Assembly (NCBI RefSeq): GCF_029714305.1
Contig: NZ_CP121647.1
Location: forward strand, 2,562,501-2,626,500
Reading direction: 5' to 3'
Length of the DNA: 64,000 nucleotides
Source: Bradyrhizobium sp. CB3481
GTDB taxonomy: Bacteria > Pseudomonadota > Alphaproteobacteria > Rhizobiales > Xanthobacteraceae
Shown here piece after piece: positions 44,835 to 53,592 of the stretch. The notes under the pieces are model-generated. The model saw only the letters and a list, made by a program, of their open reading frames with translations, was not told the origin of the DNA and made no database searches. The stretch's first letter is position 1; each line of letters opens with the position of its first letter. A program made the position numbers and the translations under genes.

Positions 44835-47426
44835 GTGCTGACCAGCATTGTTGTCTCGATTGTCAGAACCTGTACGCGGTTTGCCACTCTCGTTATCGTC
44901 GTCTCCCTGCTTCTGGCAGTCGGGGCGTGCTACTACGCGGCCAAGCACTTCGCCATCAACACCGACATCAACACGCTGATTTCGCCCGATCTCGACTGGC
45001 GCAAGCGCGACAACCAGTTCGAGCACGCGTTCGACCGCGAAAAGCTGATTCTGGCCGTGGTCGAGGCGCCGACGCCGGAGCTTGCTAGCGCCGCGAGCAA
45101 GGCACTGGCTGCAAAACTTTCCGGCGACACCACGCATTTCGAATCCGTGCAGCCGCTCGGCTCCGGCGAATTCTTCGAAAAGAATGGCTTGCTGTTCCTG
45201 CCGGTGGAGGAAGTCGGCAAGGTGACCGGCCAGCTCGAAGCCGCCGGCCCGCTCATCGAGATCATGGCCGGCGATCCCTCGATCCGCGGCCTGACCGGTG
45301 CGCTGGAAACCGGGCTTGCCGGCGTCAAGCGCGGGCAGGTCAAGCTCGACAATGCCGAGCGCCCGTTCAACCTGATCAGCCAGACCGTCGAGGACGTCCT
45401 GAACAAGGGAACGGCGACGTTCTCCTGGCGCGAGCTCGTCAGCGACAAGCCGCTGGCCGATGCCGACCGCCGCGCCTTCATCGAGTTCAAGCCGAAGCTC
45501 GACTATCAGGCGCTCGAGCCCGGCAAGGACGCGACCGACGCGATCCGGCAGGCCGCGGTCGATCTCAATTTCGCCGGCGAGTACGGCGCCCGCGTGCGGC
45601 TGACTGGCCCGGTTCCTATCGCCAATGAGGAATATTCGACCGTGCAGGACGGAGCGATCGTCAACGGCATCGCCACCGTCCTGATCGTGCTGGTGATCCT
45701 CTGGATGGCGCTGCACTCGGCGAAGATCATTTTCGCGGTGTTCGTCAACCTGTTCATCGGCCTTTCGCTCACGACCGCGGTCGGCCTGATGATGGTGGGA
45801 TCGCTCAACCTGCTGTCGATCGCCTTTGCCGTGCTGTTCGTCGGCCTCGGCGTCGATTTCGGCATTCAGTTCAGCGTCCGCTACCGCTCCGAGCGTTTCA
45901 AGAACAATGGAAATCTTGCAGAGGCGCTTGAGAGCGCGGCCAGCCGTTCGGCAGTGCCGCTGTCGCTGGCCGCGATGGCGACCGCCGCCGGCTTCCTGTG
46001 CTTCTTGCCGACCGACTACAAGGGCATTTCCGAGCTCGGCAAGATCGCCGGCGCCGGCATGCTGATCGCCTTCATCTCGAGCATCACGGTGCTGCCGGCG
46101 ATGCTGAAGCTGCTGCACCCGCCCGGCGAAAGCGAGCCAGTCGGCTACGCATTTCTCGCGCCGGTCGACGAATTCCTCGAACGGCATCGCGTCATCATCG
46201 TCGGCGGCACGCTGGCCCTCGTTATTGCCGGCCTGCCGCTGCTCTATTTCATGAAGTTCGACTTCAACCCGATCAACCTGCGCAACCCGCACGCCGAATC
46301 GATCGCGACCTTCCTTGACCTGCGCAAGGATCCCAACACCGGCGCCAACGCCATCAACGTGCTGACCAATTCCGAGGCCGAGGCGAAGAAGATCGAGGAG
46401 CGGCTTTCGAAATTGCCGGAAGTTCTGCGCGTGATGTCGATCGACAGCTTCGTGCCGGACGATCAGCCGGCAAAGCTGCAGCTGATTGCGAAGGCGGCGA
46501 GGGTGGTAGGGCCCGCGCTCAATCCCGACTCCGTCGATGCTGCGCCAACCGACGAAGAGAATGTCGAGGCTTTGAAGAGTTCGGCCGAGGCTTTGCGCAA
46601 GACCGCTGGTGATGGCAAGGGGCCGGGCGCGGTGGCCTCGCGGCGGCTCGCGGATGCGCTCTCGAAGCTTGCCGCCAGCAACCAGGCAACGCGCGACAAG
46701 GCGCAGAATGTTTTCATAGCCCCGCTCAAGATCGTATTTGACCAGCTCCGCAACACGATCCAGGCCGGCCCGGTCACGCTGAAGACGTTGCCGCCGGAAC
46801 TGCTCAACAGCTGGAAGTCGAAGGACGGCCTGATCCGCGTCGAGGCCTTGCCGAAGGGCGACCCCAACGACAACGACAATCTGCGCCGATTCGCGGACGC
46901 GGTGCTGGCTGCCGAGCCGAACGCGATCGGCGGGCCGGTATCGATTCTCAAATCCGGCGACACCATCGTGAAGGCGTTCATTCACGCCGGCATCTGGGCG
47001 CTGCTGGTGATCAGCCTCTTGCTGTGGCTGACGCTGCGGCGGATCAGCGACGTCTTGATGACGATGGTGCCGCTATTGGTGGCCGGCGCGGTGACGCTGG
47101 AGCTTTGCGTGCTGATCGGATTGCCGCTCAACTTCGCCAACATCGTCGCATTGCCGCTGCTGCTCGGTGTCGGCGTCGCCTTCAAGATCTATTACGTCGT
47201 GGCCTGGCGCGAGGGCAGAAACAATCTGCTGCAGTCGAGCCTGACGCGCGCGATCTTCTTCTCTGCGCTGACCACCGCGACGGCGTTCGGAAGCCTGTGG
47301 CTATCCAGTCATCCCGGCACCGCCAGCATGGGTAAGCTGCTGGCGCTGTCGTTCATCATCACCTTGATGGCGGTGCTGCTGTTCCAGCCCGCGCTAATGG
47401 GCAAACCGCGCGATGTCGGGAAGTAG
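44835..47426 (+). CDS. hpnN: Hopanoid RND transporter HpnN
   Basis: This 863-residue RND protein has two halves, each with a leading membrane helix, a periplasmic domain and a five-to-six helix bundle (GIATVLIVLVILWMALHSAK; later ALLVISLLLWLTLRRISD). The phrase LFVGLGVDFGIQFSVRYRSE in the fourth-helix region is typical of the HpnN group. HpnN is needed to move hopanoids to the outer membrane in Rhodopseudomonas, and its Burkholderia homologue has been solved structurally. The start is a GTG with a weak aagaaacga site. The last 33 bases overlap the convergent DUF2147 gene. Confidence 0.92.
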   Translation: MLTSIVVSIVRTCTRFATLVIVVSLLLAVGACYYAAKHFAINTDINTLISPDLDWRKRDNQFEHAFDREKLILAVVEAPTPELASAASKALAAKLSGDTTHFESVQPLGSGEFFEKNGLLFLPVEEVGKVTGQLEAAGPLIEIMAGDPSIRGLTGALETGLAGVKRGQVKLDNAERPFNLISQTVEDVLNKGTATFSWRELVSDKPLADADRRAFIEFKPKLDYQALEPGKDATDAIRQAAVDLNFAGEYGARVRLTGPVPIANEEYSTVQDGAIVNGIATVLIVLVILWMALHSAKIIFAVFVNLFIGLSLTTAVGLMMVGSLNLLSIAFAVLFVGLGVDFGIQFSVRYRSERFKNNGNLAEALESAASRSAVPLSLAAMATAAGFLCFLPTDYKGISELGKIAGAGMLIAFISSITVLPAMLKLLHPPGESEPVGYAFLAPVDEFLERHRVIIVGGTLALVIAGLPLLYFMKFDFNPINLRNPHAESIATFLDLRKDPNTGANAINVLTNSEAEAKKIEERLSKLPEVLRVMSIDSFVPDDQPAKLQLIAKAARVVGPALNPDSVDAAPTDEENVEALKSSAEALRKTAGDGKGPGAVASRRLADALSKLAASNQATRDKAQNVFIAPLKIVFDQLRNTIQAGPVTLKTLPPELLNSWKSKDGLIRVEALPKGDPNDNDNLRRFADAVLAAEPNAIGGPVSILKSGDTIVKAFIHAGIWALLVISLLLWLTLRRISDVLMTMVPLLVAGAVTLELCVLIGLPLNFANIVALPLLLGVGVAFKIYYVVAWREGRNNLLQSSLTRAIFFSALTTATAFGSLWLSSHPGTASMGKLLALSFIITLMAVLLFQPALMGKPRDVGK

Positions 47427-48077
47427 GCAGATATCGCCGATATCGGCGGGCGGCGCGGCAGCCGCCTGCTTTTGACCCGGCGCAGCCTTCGGCGCAGGCG
47501 CAGGGTTGGCCGGTGAGGGCGCTGCACCCGTGGTCTTCGCTGCAGGGGCCGGTGCAGCCCCCGATGCTGTACTCTTGGGCGCCGCGCCGGGTGTTCCCTT
47601 CGGCGCGCCCTTGGCCATGCTGTTGGTCGGGCTTGAAGGAATCGGCGGTCCGACCCGGGTCCAGGTTTCGCCGCCGCAGAGGAAACCGAGCACGCAGCCC
47701 TGAATCTCGAGCTGGTCGGTGCCAACCGGCTTGATCGTCGAAGAATAGAGCTGTCCGTCCTTGGCGTTGTAGACTTGGCCTTCCCAGGCCTCAGTGCCCG
47801 GCTTCTTCTTCATGTCGATCAGAATCGGCATGCCAAGCGTCGGCCGGCTCTGCTTGGCGACGTCGGGATTGTTCTTGTCCTTGCCGCCCGGCTGCTTTTC
47901 CCAGGCGACGACCCCCCACATGCTGCCGTTGCATTGGGCTACGCGGATATTGGCTACACCATCGGCTACCTTCCAGTCGCCGGTAGGGTCGGCGGCAAGC
48001 GCCGCATTAAGACCTGTGGCCAAAAAGAATCCCGAATAAACTATTGTACGCGCGAGTGTTCTTGGGCAGTGCAACAT
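47394..48077 (-). CDS. DUF2147 secreted protein with Pro/Ala-rich tail
   Basis: This 227-residue protein has a signal peptide ending near NAALAADP. A DUF2147 domain of about 110 residues follows (DPTGDWKVADGVANIRVAQC, GMPILIDMKKKPGT, LEIQGCVLGFLCGGETWTRV). The C-terminal tail of about 80 residues is rich in Pro, Ala and Lys. DUF2147 is a small beta barrel of unknown function found in the periplasm. Its 3' end runs 33 bases into hpnN on the other strand. Its promoter faces hpnO across about 100 bases. Confidence 0.82.
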   Translation of the reverse strand: MLHCPRTLARTIVYSGFFLATGLNAALAADPTGDWKVADGVANIRVAQCNGSMWGVVAWEKQPGGKDKNNPDVAKQSRPTLGMPILIDMKKKPGTEAWEGQVYNAKDGQLYSSTIKPVGTDQLEIQGCVLGFLCGGETWTRVGPPIPSSPTNSMAKGAPKGTPGAAPKSTASGAAPAPAAKTTGAAPSPANPAPAPKAAPGQKQAAAAPPADIGDICLLPDIARFAH

Positions 48078-48179
48078 GGGTGTAACCTATGTTTAAGTAG
48101 CTGGTCCAAAGCAGCGGTCAAAACGCCGCAATGAGTGTTTTCAGTTGACGAAACGGCCATCAACCGACGTATGTAGCCA

Positions 48180-49571
48180 ATGCCAGATTCATATCTAGAG
48201 GTTTCCGAGCTGTTTGTAGAGCGGCAGGCGCAGCGCAGTTCCCTGCATGCGCGTCATCTCAATGAGCAGCTCGTCCGGGTGCTGAAGACCATCGGCTACG
48301 ATGTGGGCTTTCAGAAGGGTCAAGGTCAATACCTGTTCGATCGTGACGGGGCCCGCTATCTCGATCTACTCAGCGGATTTGGCGTTTTTGCGATTGGCCG
48401 CAATCATCCGGCATTGCGTCACGCGCTGAAGAGCGTGCTCGATGCCGATTTTCCCAATCTGGTGCAGCTCGACGTCTCTACGCTCGCCGGCGTGCTGGCG
48501 GAACGTTTGGTCGAACATGTTCCATATCTGGACAAGGTGTTCTTCTCGAATTCCGGCGCCGAGACCGTCGAGGCCGCGATCAAGTTCGCGCGCGGCGCGA
48601 CCGGCCGCCCCGGCATCGTCTCGTGCTCGCATTCCTTTCACGGCCTGACCTATGGCGCGCTGTCGCTGATGGACGATGCGAACTTCCGCAGCGGCTTCGA
48701 GCCGCTGCTGCCGGGATGCACGCAGGTTCCGTTCAACGATCTCGCCGCGCTCGAGCAGGCTTTGTCGTCACGTCAGGTCGCGGCGTTCATCGTCGAACCC
48801 ATTCAGGGCAAGGGCGTCAACATGCCCTCGGACGAATATCTGCCGGGCGCGGCCGCGCTGTGCAAGAAGTACGGCTCGATCTTCATCGCCGACGAGATCC
48901 AGACCGGCATCGGCCGCACCGGAAAATTCCTCGCGGTCGAGCACTGGAACGTTGAGCCCGACATGGTGCTGCTCGCAAAGGCGCTGTCGGGCGGCCACGT
49001 GCCGGTTGGCGCGCTGCTGACGCGCAAGTCGATCTTCGACAAGATCTTCAGCCAGATGGATCGCGCGGTCGTGCACGGCTCGACGTTCTCGAAGAACGAT
49101 CTGGCGATGGCCGCGGGCATCGCGACGCTCGACGTCATCAAGCAGGAAAGACTGGTCGAGCAGGCCGCCAAGCGCGGCGCCGAGTTGCGCCTTGCACTGA
49201 CGCGCATGGTGCCGGGCTATGAACTCTTGAAGGAAGTGCGCGGCAAGGGGTTGATGATCGGCATCGAGTTCGGTCCGCCGAAATCGCTCAAGCTGAAGGC
49301 TTCGTGGAATCTCCTGGAAACCGCGAACAAAGGCCTGTTCTGCCAGCTCATCACCGTGCCGCTGTTCAAGGAACACAAGATCCTGACGCAAGTCTCCGGC
49401 CACGGCAGCCACACCATCAAGCTGCTGCCGCCGCTGGTGATCACGGAAGAAGACTGCGCCTGGATCGAAAAGTCGTTCGACGAGGTCATCGCCGCCAGCC
49501 ACAAGGTACCCGGCGCGATCTGGTCGCTCGGCAAGACGCTGGTCGACAACGCGGTCAGGAAGTCGGCTTAG
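48180..49571 (+). CDS. hpnO: Aminotransferase for aminobacteriohopanetriol formation
   Basis: This 463-residue class III PLP aminotransferase has the cofactor lysine K267 in LLAKALSGGHVP, the PLP-ring contact D238-E239 in IADEIQTGIGRTG and the GAETVEAAIK phosphate loop. HpnO has been shown to be required for aminobacteriohopanetriol, by transferring an amino group to the oxidised side chain. Location next to hpnN supports this over ornithine or acetylornithine transamination. The ribosome site is weak. Confidence 0.9.
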   Translation: MPDSYLEVSELFVERQAQRSSLHARHLNEQLVRVLKTIGYDVGFQKGQGQYLFDRDGARYLDLLSGFGVFAIGRNHPALRHALKSVLDADFPNLVQLDVSTLAGVLAERLVEHVPYLDKVFFSNSGAETVEAAIKFARGATGRPGIVSCSHSFHGLTYGALSLMDDANFRSGFEPLLPGCTQVPFNDLAALEQALSSRQVAAFIVEPIQGKGVNMPSDEYLPGAAALCKKYGSIFIADEIQTGIGRTGKFLAVEHWNVEPDMVLLAKALSGGHVPVGALLTRKSIFDKIFSQMDRAVVHGSTFSKNDLAMAAGIATLDVIKQERLVEQAAKRGAELRLALTRMVPGYELLKEVRGKGLMIGIEFGPPKSLKLKASWNLLETANKGLFCQLITVPLFKEHKILTQVSGHGSHTIKLLPPLVITEEDCAWIEKSFDEVIAASHKVPGAIWSLGKTLVDNAVRKSA

Positions 49572-49667
49572 TCGCGCGACGGTAGGCCGCAATGGCAAAT
49601 CCATTGCGTTGAAGCCGTCAATCTCCGAAGTATCGAGCGGGCCGGGCTGCAACGATCGGAGGAGACC

Positions 49668-50075
49668 ATGGTCAACGTCACCGGCGGCTGTCATTGCGGC
49701 GCGATCCGCTATGAGATCACGGGCGAGCCCATTGTCCACGCGTTGTGTCATTGCACGGATTGCCGCCGCCACGCCGGCGCGCCGATGGTCGGCTGGACGA
49801 TGTATGCGGCGGACGCGCTCAAGGTGACGAAGGGTACGCCAAAGCTCTACAAATCTTCCGAGCATGGCCGGCGCCAGTTCTGCGCCGATTGCGGCACGGG
49901 CCTGTTCTATACCAACGACAATATCATGCCCGGCACCGTCGATATCCAGAGCGGGACTTACGACGATCCCGACGCCGTGCCGGCGACGATGCATATCCAG
50001 ACCGCCGAGCGTCTGCGCTGGATGGAGCGCGCGCATGAGTTGCCGGCCTTCGAGCGCTTTCCGCCGCAGAGCTAG
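49668..50075 (+). CDS. GFA-family (Mss4-fold) zinc protein
   Basis: This 135-residue protein of the glutathione-dependent-formaldehyde-activating (GFA) family carries the zinc cysteines in TGGCHCGAIRY, ALCHCTDCRRHAG and FCADCGTGLFY. GFA proteins have a beta-tent fold. Members have been linked to formaldehyde-glutathione adducts, but most are uncharacterised. The start ATG has ggagacc upstream. It stands alone after hpnO, with no formaldehyde pathway genes in view. Confidence 0.88.
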   Translation: MVNVTGGCHCGAIRYEITGEPIVHALCHCTDCRRHAGAPMVGWTMYAADALKVTKGTPKLYKSSEHGRRQFCADCGTGLFYTNDNIMPGTVDIQSGTYDDPDAVPATMHIQTAERLRWMERAHELPAFERFPPQS

Positions 50076-50331
50076 CATGCGGAAATCGTGGGGCGGATTT
50101 AGCTAGCTAAGCCGCCCTTCAGCACCGCCGCGCGGCAGCGAAAGCGTTGCACCGATTGCTTCAGTTGTAGACGAATATTCCGTGCGTTGTCAGCAGAGCC
50201 CGCTCCTGCACCACTGGGCGTCCTCGCGCACGGCTTTTCACATCGCGGTGAAAGACCTCGCGCGGCTCTCTCGCATTTGCAGTGCGATACCCAAGTGGGT
50301 GGGGTAACTTCAACAAAAGAGGATTTCCCCA

Positions 50332-50592
50332 ATGACCAGGTCTATCCCGACCATCGCCGCCGCGTTTCTGCTTACTGCGATCGCAACGCCCGTGTTCGCG
50401 CAGGCCGCGATCCAGGAGCCCGGCGCCTTTTCCTTCTTTCATCCCAACGCCGATGTGCTCGGCGGCCGGGGCGGCTACCGGTCGTTCGATCAATCGAACG
50501 CCTATTACAATCCCAATGCCTATTACGGCGAGGTCGCACCAACGCGTGACCGGCAACCGATCGCACCGCGCCGCCATCGCAAGGCACGCTAG
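50332..50592 (+). CDS. Small exported protein rich in Tyr/Asn
   Basis: This 86-residue product has a signal peptide (MTRSIPTIAAAFLLTAIATP, ending VFAQA). The mature part of about 62 residues reads FFHPNADVLGGRGGYRSFDQ, then SNAYYNPNAYYGEV, and ends with a basic RRHRKAR. I do not know its function. A strong ribosome site, aagaggatttcccc, precedes the ATG, which supports a real gene. It is convergent with the anti-sigma gene. Confidence 0.65.
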   Translation: MTRSIPTIAAAFLLTAIATPVFAQAAIQEPGAFSFFHPNADVLGGRGGYRSFDQSNAYYNPNAYYGEVAPTRDRQPIAPRRHRKAR

Positions 50593-50648
50593 GGAGCGTG
50601 TCCCGTCTTGCCGGCGCGGATGCATCAACGCAGCCGCGCCGCGCCATT

Positions 50649-51407
50649 CTATCCGGGGGCGCGCGTCGCGCTCTCGAATTTGTCGCCGAAATCCGCCAGC
50701 TCGTCTTTTGCGAGATCGCTGACCGCCCAGTAGTTGAGCCCGCGATCGCTCCAGTGGCGAATATTGAAGCCCTGGATCGTGTCGATCTTTGCTGCGCGCC
50801 GTTCGGTGCTCGATGTCTGCGAGACGAACAGGTTGATGACGTGCTGGCGGCGGCGATAGACCACGGCGCCGATGGCGCGGGCATCGACGTAATCGAGCCG
50901 GCCGCCGATCAGCGTGAAACCCTGCGCAGTCAGGTCGATCACCGGCGGTGAGACGTCGAGCTTGCCGTTGAACCACGGCTTTACGGTGTGCTGATCGGTC
51001 GAGATGACATCGGTGAGGTGACCCGCCTGCAGCGAACGCAAATGCGCCGATACGACCTCCGACTGGATGCGTTCGACATCGTCGTGGCGCAGCACAATCG
51101 CGACCAGGCCGGTTGCCGCCAACGCCGATACCGCCGAGCCCATCGCAAAGCCGCGTAGCACGGCGCGACGGTTCGTCGTCTGGCGCGGCTGCGGCAGCGC
51201 CGCCTCGATGCGCTGGCGCAAGGCCGCGGGCGCGGTGTAGCCCGCGCCGGCTTCCGTAATCGCTTTGCTCATCTCGCGATAATCGCGCAGCGCCGCCGCG
51301 CAGCGCGGGCAATCAGCAATATGGTCTTCCACCTCGCGCGCGTGCCCGGCGTCAAGTTCGCCGTCGATCAATGCGTCAAGCAGAACTTCGGCCTCGTCGC
51401 AGGTCAT
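50649..51407 (-). CDS. Zinc-finger anti-sigma factor
   Basis: This 252-residue protein has an N-terminal zinc anti-sigma domain with H29-x3-C33-x2-C36 in DHIADCPRCAAAL. A single membrane helix at about 88-107 (LRGFAMGSAVSALAATGLVA) leads to a periplasmic domain of about 145 residues that contains GFTLIGGRLDYVDARAIGAV. It should sequester the ECF sigma factor encoded immediately upstream, whose stop overlaps its start (ATGA). The periplasmic domain is likely the sensor. It is the last gene of the minus-strand group. Confidence 0.88.
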   Translation of the reverse strand: MTCDEAEVLLDALIDGELDAGHAREVEDHIADCPRCAAALRDYREMSKAITEAGAGYTAPAALRQRIEAALPQPRQTTNRRAVLRGFAMGSAVSALAATGLVAIVLRHDDVERIQSEVVSAHLRSLQAGHLTDVISTDQHTVKPWFNGKLDVSPPVIDLTAQGFTLIGGRLDYVDARAIGAVVYRRRQHVINLFVSQTSSTERRAAKIDTIQGFNIRHWSDRGLNYWAVSDLAKDELADFGDKFESATRAPG

Positions 51408-51964
51408 TTCTGTTGCTCCTCTTCCGCCAGCCAGGCCGATCGCAGCATGGCGCGGGCGCGCGCGAGACGTGACATCACGGTGCCGACCGGCACCTCGGCG
51501 ACCTCGGCAATCTCGCGGTACGACAGGTTCTGGATTTCACGCAGCACAAAGGTCTCGCGGAATGGTTCGGCCAGCGCCGCCACCAGGCGGCGGAGTGTCT
51601 CGGAGTCCCAGCGGCGGCGCAGCTGCGCCTCGGGCGTTCCTTCGGACTCATGCCACAGCGGCGCCTGTTCGGCGCTTTCGGGGACGTCCTCGATCGCGCT
51701 GGTCGGCGTGGCGGCGCGCCTTGCATATTCGGCCCGGCAGACATTGCGCAGGATGGCAAACAGCCACGGCTTCATCGCCGGCCCGCGATATCCGTCGAAA
51801 TGCCTGAAGGCGCGCAAATAGCATTCCTGCACCGCATCCTCGGCGTCATCGGCGCTGCGAAGCAGGTAGCGCGCCAGCGTATAGACGTCGTTCAGGTAGG
51901 GCAGCGCGGCCTCGCGAAACCGCCGCGCTTTTTCGGGATCCTCGTCGGATGCGTTGATCGGCAT
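51404..51964 (-). CDS. ECF-type RNA polymerase sigma factor
   Basis: This 186-residue protein has sigma region 2 (LARYLLRSADDAEDAVQECY and FDGYRGPAMKPWLFAILRN) and region 4 (LPYLND is N-terminal; FRETFVLREIQNLSYREIAE then EVPVGTVMSRLARAR, the helix-turn-helix). The ATG at 51964 is chosen; upstream sequence in frame looks non-coding. It overlaps its anti-sigma gene. The co-directional cupredoxin and TAT-exported metallophosphoesterase upstream suggest its regulon involves periplasmic redox or copper stress. Confidence 0.9.
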   Translation of the reverse strand: MPINASDEDPEKARRFREAALPYLNDVYTLARYLLRSADDAEDAVQECYLRAFRHFDGYRGPAMKPWLFAILRNVCRAEYARRAATPTSAIEDVPESAEQAPLWHESEGTPEAQLRRRWDSETLRRLVAALAEPFRETFVLREIQNLSYREIAEVAEVPVGTVMSRLARARAMLRSAWLAEEEQQK

Positions 51965-52055
51965 CTTCTTTTGTCCGGCTCTTGCAGAACAGGATTCCAC
52001 CCGGCCGGGCTGTCGCCAGCGGCCGGGCAGGGATGTGATGCCTTGGTCTGACGCG

Positions 52056-52391
52056 CTACTCAACCTTGATCAACCCCGTCATATGCGGATGCAGCGAACA
52101 AAAATACTTGTATTCGCCAGGTGCCGTGAACGTGAACGCGAAGGTGTCATCGGTATCCATCGTCTTCGACCTGAACTTGCCGGCGCACACTACGGTGTGG
52201 GGAATGTCATCGCGGTTGGTCCAGGTCACGGTCTGGCCGACCTTCACCGTGAGCTGCGCCGGCTCGAATACGAAATTGTCGATGTGCACGGCCAAAGGAT
52301 CAGTTGAGTCTTCGGCGCGCGCGGCGCCGGCCGAGAGAAGCGCGGCCGCGATCACGGCGATGCCGAAGTCGCGACGATTGATCGAATGCAT
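52056..52391 (-). CDS. Amicyanin-like cupredoxin (TAT or Sec exported)
   Basis: This 111-residue blue-copper protein begins MHSINRRDFGIAVIAAALLS, a short twin-arginine type signal. Copper ligands fit H65 (IPHTVV), C98, H101 and M104 in YFCSLHPHM, the C-x2-H-x2-M spacing of amicyanins. The mature domain is about 85 residues. It probably carries electrons or binds copper in the periplasm. It lies 13 bases downstream of the metallophosphoesterase and 91 bases upstream of the sigma gene. An in-frame TTG six bases upstream is ignored. Confidence 0.88.
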   Translation of the reverse strand: MHSINRRDFGIAVIAAALLSAGAARAEDSTDPLAVHIDNFVFEPAQLTVKVGQTVTWTNRDDIPHTVVCAGKFRSKTMDTDDTFAFTFTAPGEYKYFCSLHPHMTGLIKVE

Positions 52392-52404
52392 TGCCAAAAT
52401 CCTC

Positions 52405-53343
52405 TCAGCCCTGCAGCGGCGTGTCGATGATCGCGAGCCGCTGGTCGCCCTGCTTGAAGTTGATACTGGCGACGCCGAGCAGCGATCGAAGCCGGCTGTC
52501 TTCGACCTTCATCGGGCCGGGCGAGGGAGCGGTGCCTGGCGCCGGCTGCGGGAAGGCGGTCGAGCGCGCGGTATGGAAGGTAACGTTGCCCTCGACCTTC
52601 TGCATCACCTGATGGATATGGCCGTTGAGCACCGTGACCGAGCCGAAACCCTTGACGTATTCCAGCGCCCGCGCGCCGTCCTCGGTGCCCCAGCCCCATT
52701 GCGGATACACCGTCCACAGCGGGATGTGCGCGAACAGCACGATCGGCGTCGACTTCGAGCGGCCTTTCAGGTCGTGCTCCAGCCATTCGAGCTGCTCGTT
52801 GCCGAGATTGCCGAGGCCGCCACCCTTGAGGTCGACGACATTGACGAGGCCGACGAAGTGCACGCCGCCGGCGTCGAACGCGTAATAGCCGGGCCCCCTG
52901 GTGCCGCGGCCGTAGCGCTCCTTGTAGAGCTTGACCTCTTCATCGATGATGTCGTGCTCGCCCGGCACATAGTGCACGTCGAGCTTGGCCTGCGAGATGA
53001 TGCGCTCGGCGTCGTCGAATTCGGAGGCCTTCGATAGGTGCGTGATGTCGCCGGTATGGATCATGAAGGACGGTTTTGCCGGCATCGCCCTGATCTTCTC
53101 GACGGCCTCTTCCAGCGTGCCGATCGCATTCGGATTGGCCGGTTTGTCGAAGCCGACATGGCTGTCGCTGATCTGCAGGAAGGTCATGCCTGTGGGCTCG
53201 GCGGCCTCAGCCGAATCCACAATGCCAAGCGACCGCGGTACGCCGCCCGCAACGGTCCAGAGCACGCCGGTGCCTGCCCAGGTCATGCATTCCAGCACGC
53301 GACGCCGGCTGACACCGTCATCGTGGTGATCGTGATCGCTCAT
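52405..53343 (-). CDS. TAT-exported metallophosphoesterase
   Basis: This 312-residue calcineurin-like phosphoesterase has a twin-arginine signal (GVSRRRVLECMTWAGTGVLW). Metal-binding blocks in order are LQISDSHVGFD, HTGDITH, VPGEHD, LFAHIPLW and LNGHIHQ. Together they give the usual two-metal centre. Its substrate in the periplasm is unknown. Names such as cyclic-AMP phosphodiesterase for this family should be taken loosely. The N-terminal MSDHDHHDD is His/Asp rich. It is the first gene of the group with cupredoxin, sigma and anti-sigma, so it is likely controlled by that sigma factor. Confidence 0.86.
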   Translation of the reverse strand: MSDHDHHDDGVSRRRVLECMTWAGTGVLWTVAGGVPRSLGIVDSAEAAEPTGMTFLQISDSHVGFDKPANPNAIGTLEEAVEKIRAMPAKPSFMIHTGDITHLSKASEFDDAERIISQAKLDVHYVPGEHDIIDEEVKLYKERYGRGTRGPGYYAFDAGGVHFVGLVNVVDLKGGGLGNLGNEQLEWLEHDLKGRSKSTPIVLFAHIPLWTVYPQWGWGTEDGARALEYVKGFGSVTVLNGHIHQVMQKVEGNVTFHTARSTAFPQPAPGTAPSPGPMKVEDSRLRSLLGVASINFKQGDQRLAIIDTPLQG

Positions 53344-53379
53344 GGCAAATCTCCCTGAGCCCGTGATTGGGCTTGCAGG

Positions 53380-53411
53380 GACGTGATCGGGCAGGGGCGG
53401 GGTTTATTCCC
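53380..53411 (-). promoter_or_regulatory. Candidate ECF promoter of the metallophosphoesterase-cupredoxin-sigma operon
   Basis: On the minus strand, gggaataaacc (53411-53401) is followed after 17 bases by cgtc (53383-53380), about 37 bases before the metallophosphoesterase ATG. A taaacc-type -35 with a cgtc -10 resembles ECF promoters. It would give autoregulation by the sigma factor of the same operon. This is a pattern seen by eye only. Confidence 0.4.
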
Positions 53412-53592
53412 GCCATGTCAGGTAAAGCGGGAAGTCGCAATGACGATTTCGTGAGGACGGTAGCGACAAGGCGGTTGGATGCTTGGCGAAGTTACGCGAC
53501 AGCGGGAGTTAATTGCAGCGCTTGCGCCCTCGGAGCCGCAATGCTTCTCCTGTTCTTCAAAGCTGCACGGACCAAACCGACAGGCTCGCGCA

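Noticed and set aside
44820..46985. Long minus-strand open frame antisense to hpnN
   Set aside because: It mirrors hpnN codons and gives Arg/Asp/His-rich sequence without domains. The hpnN reading has clear membrane helices and RND motifs.
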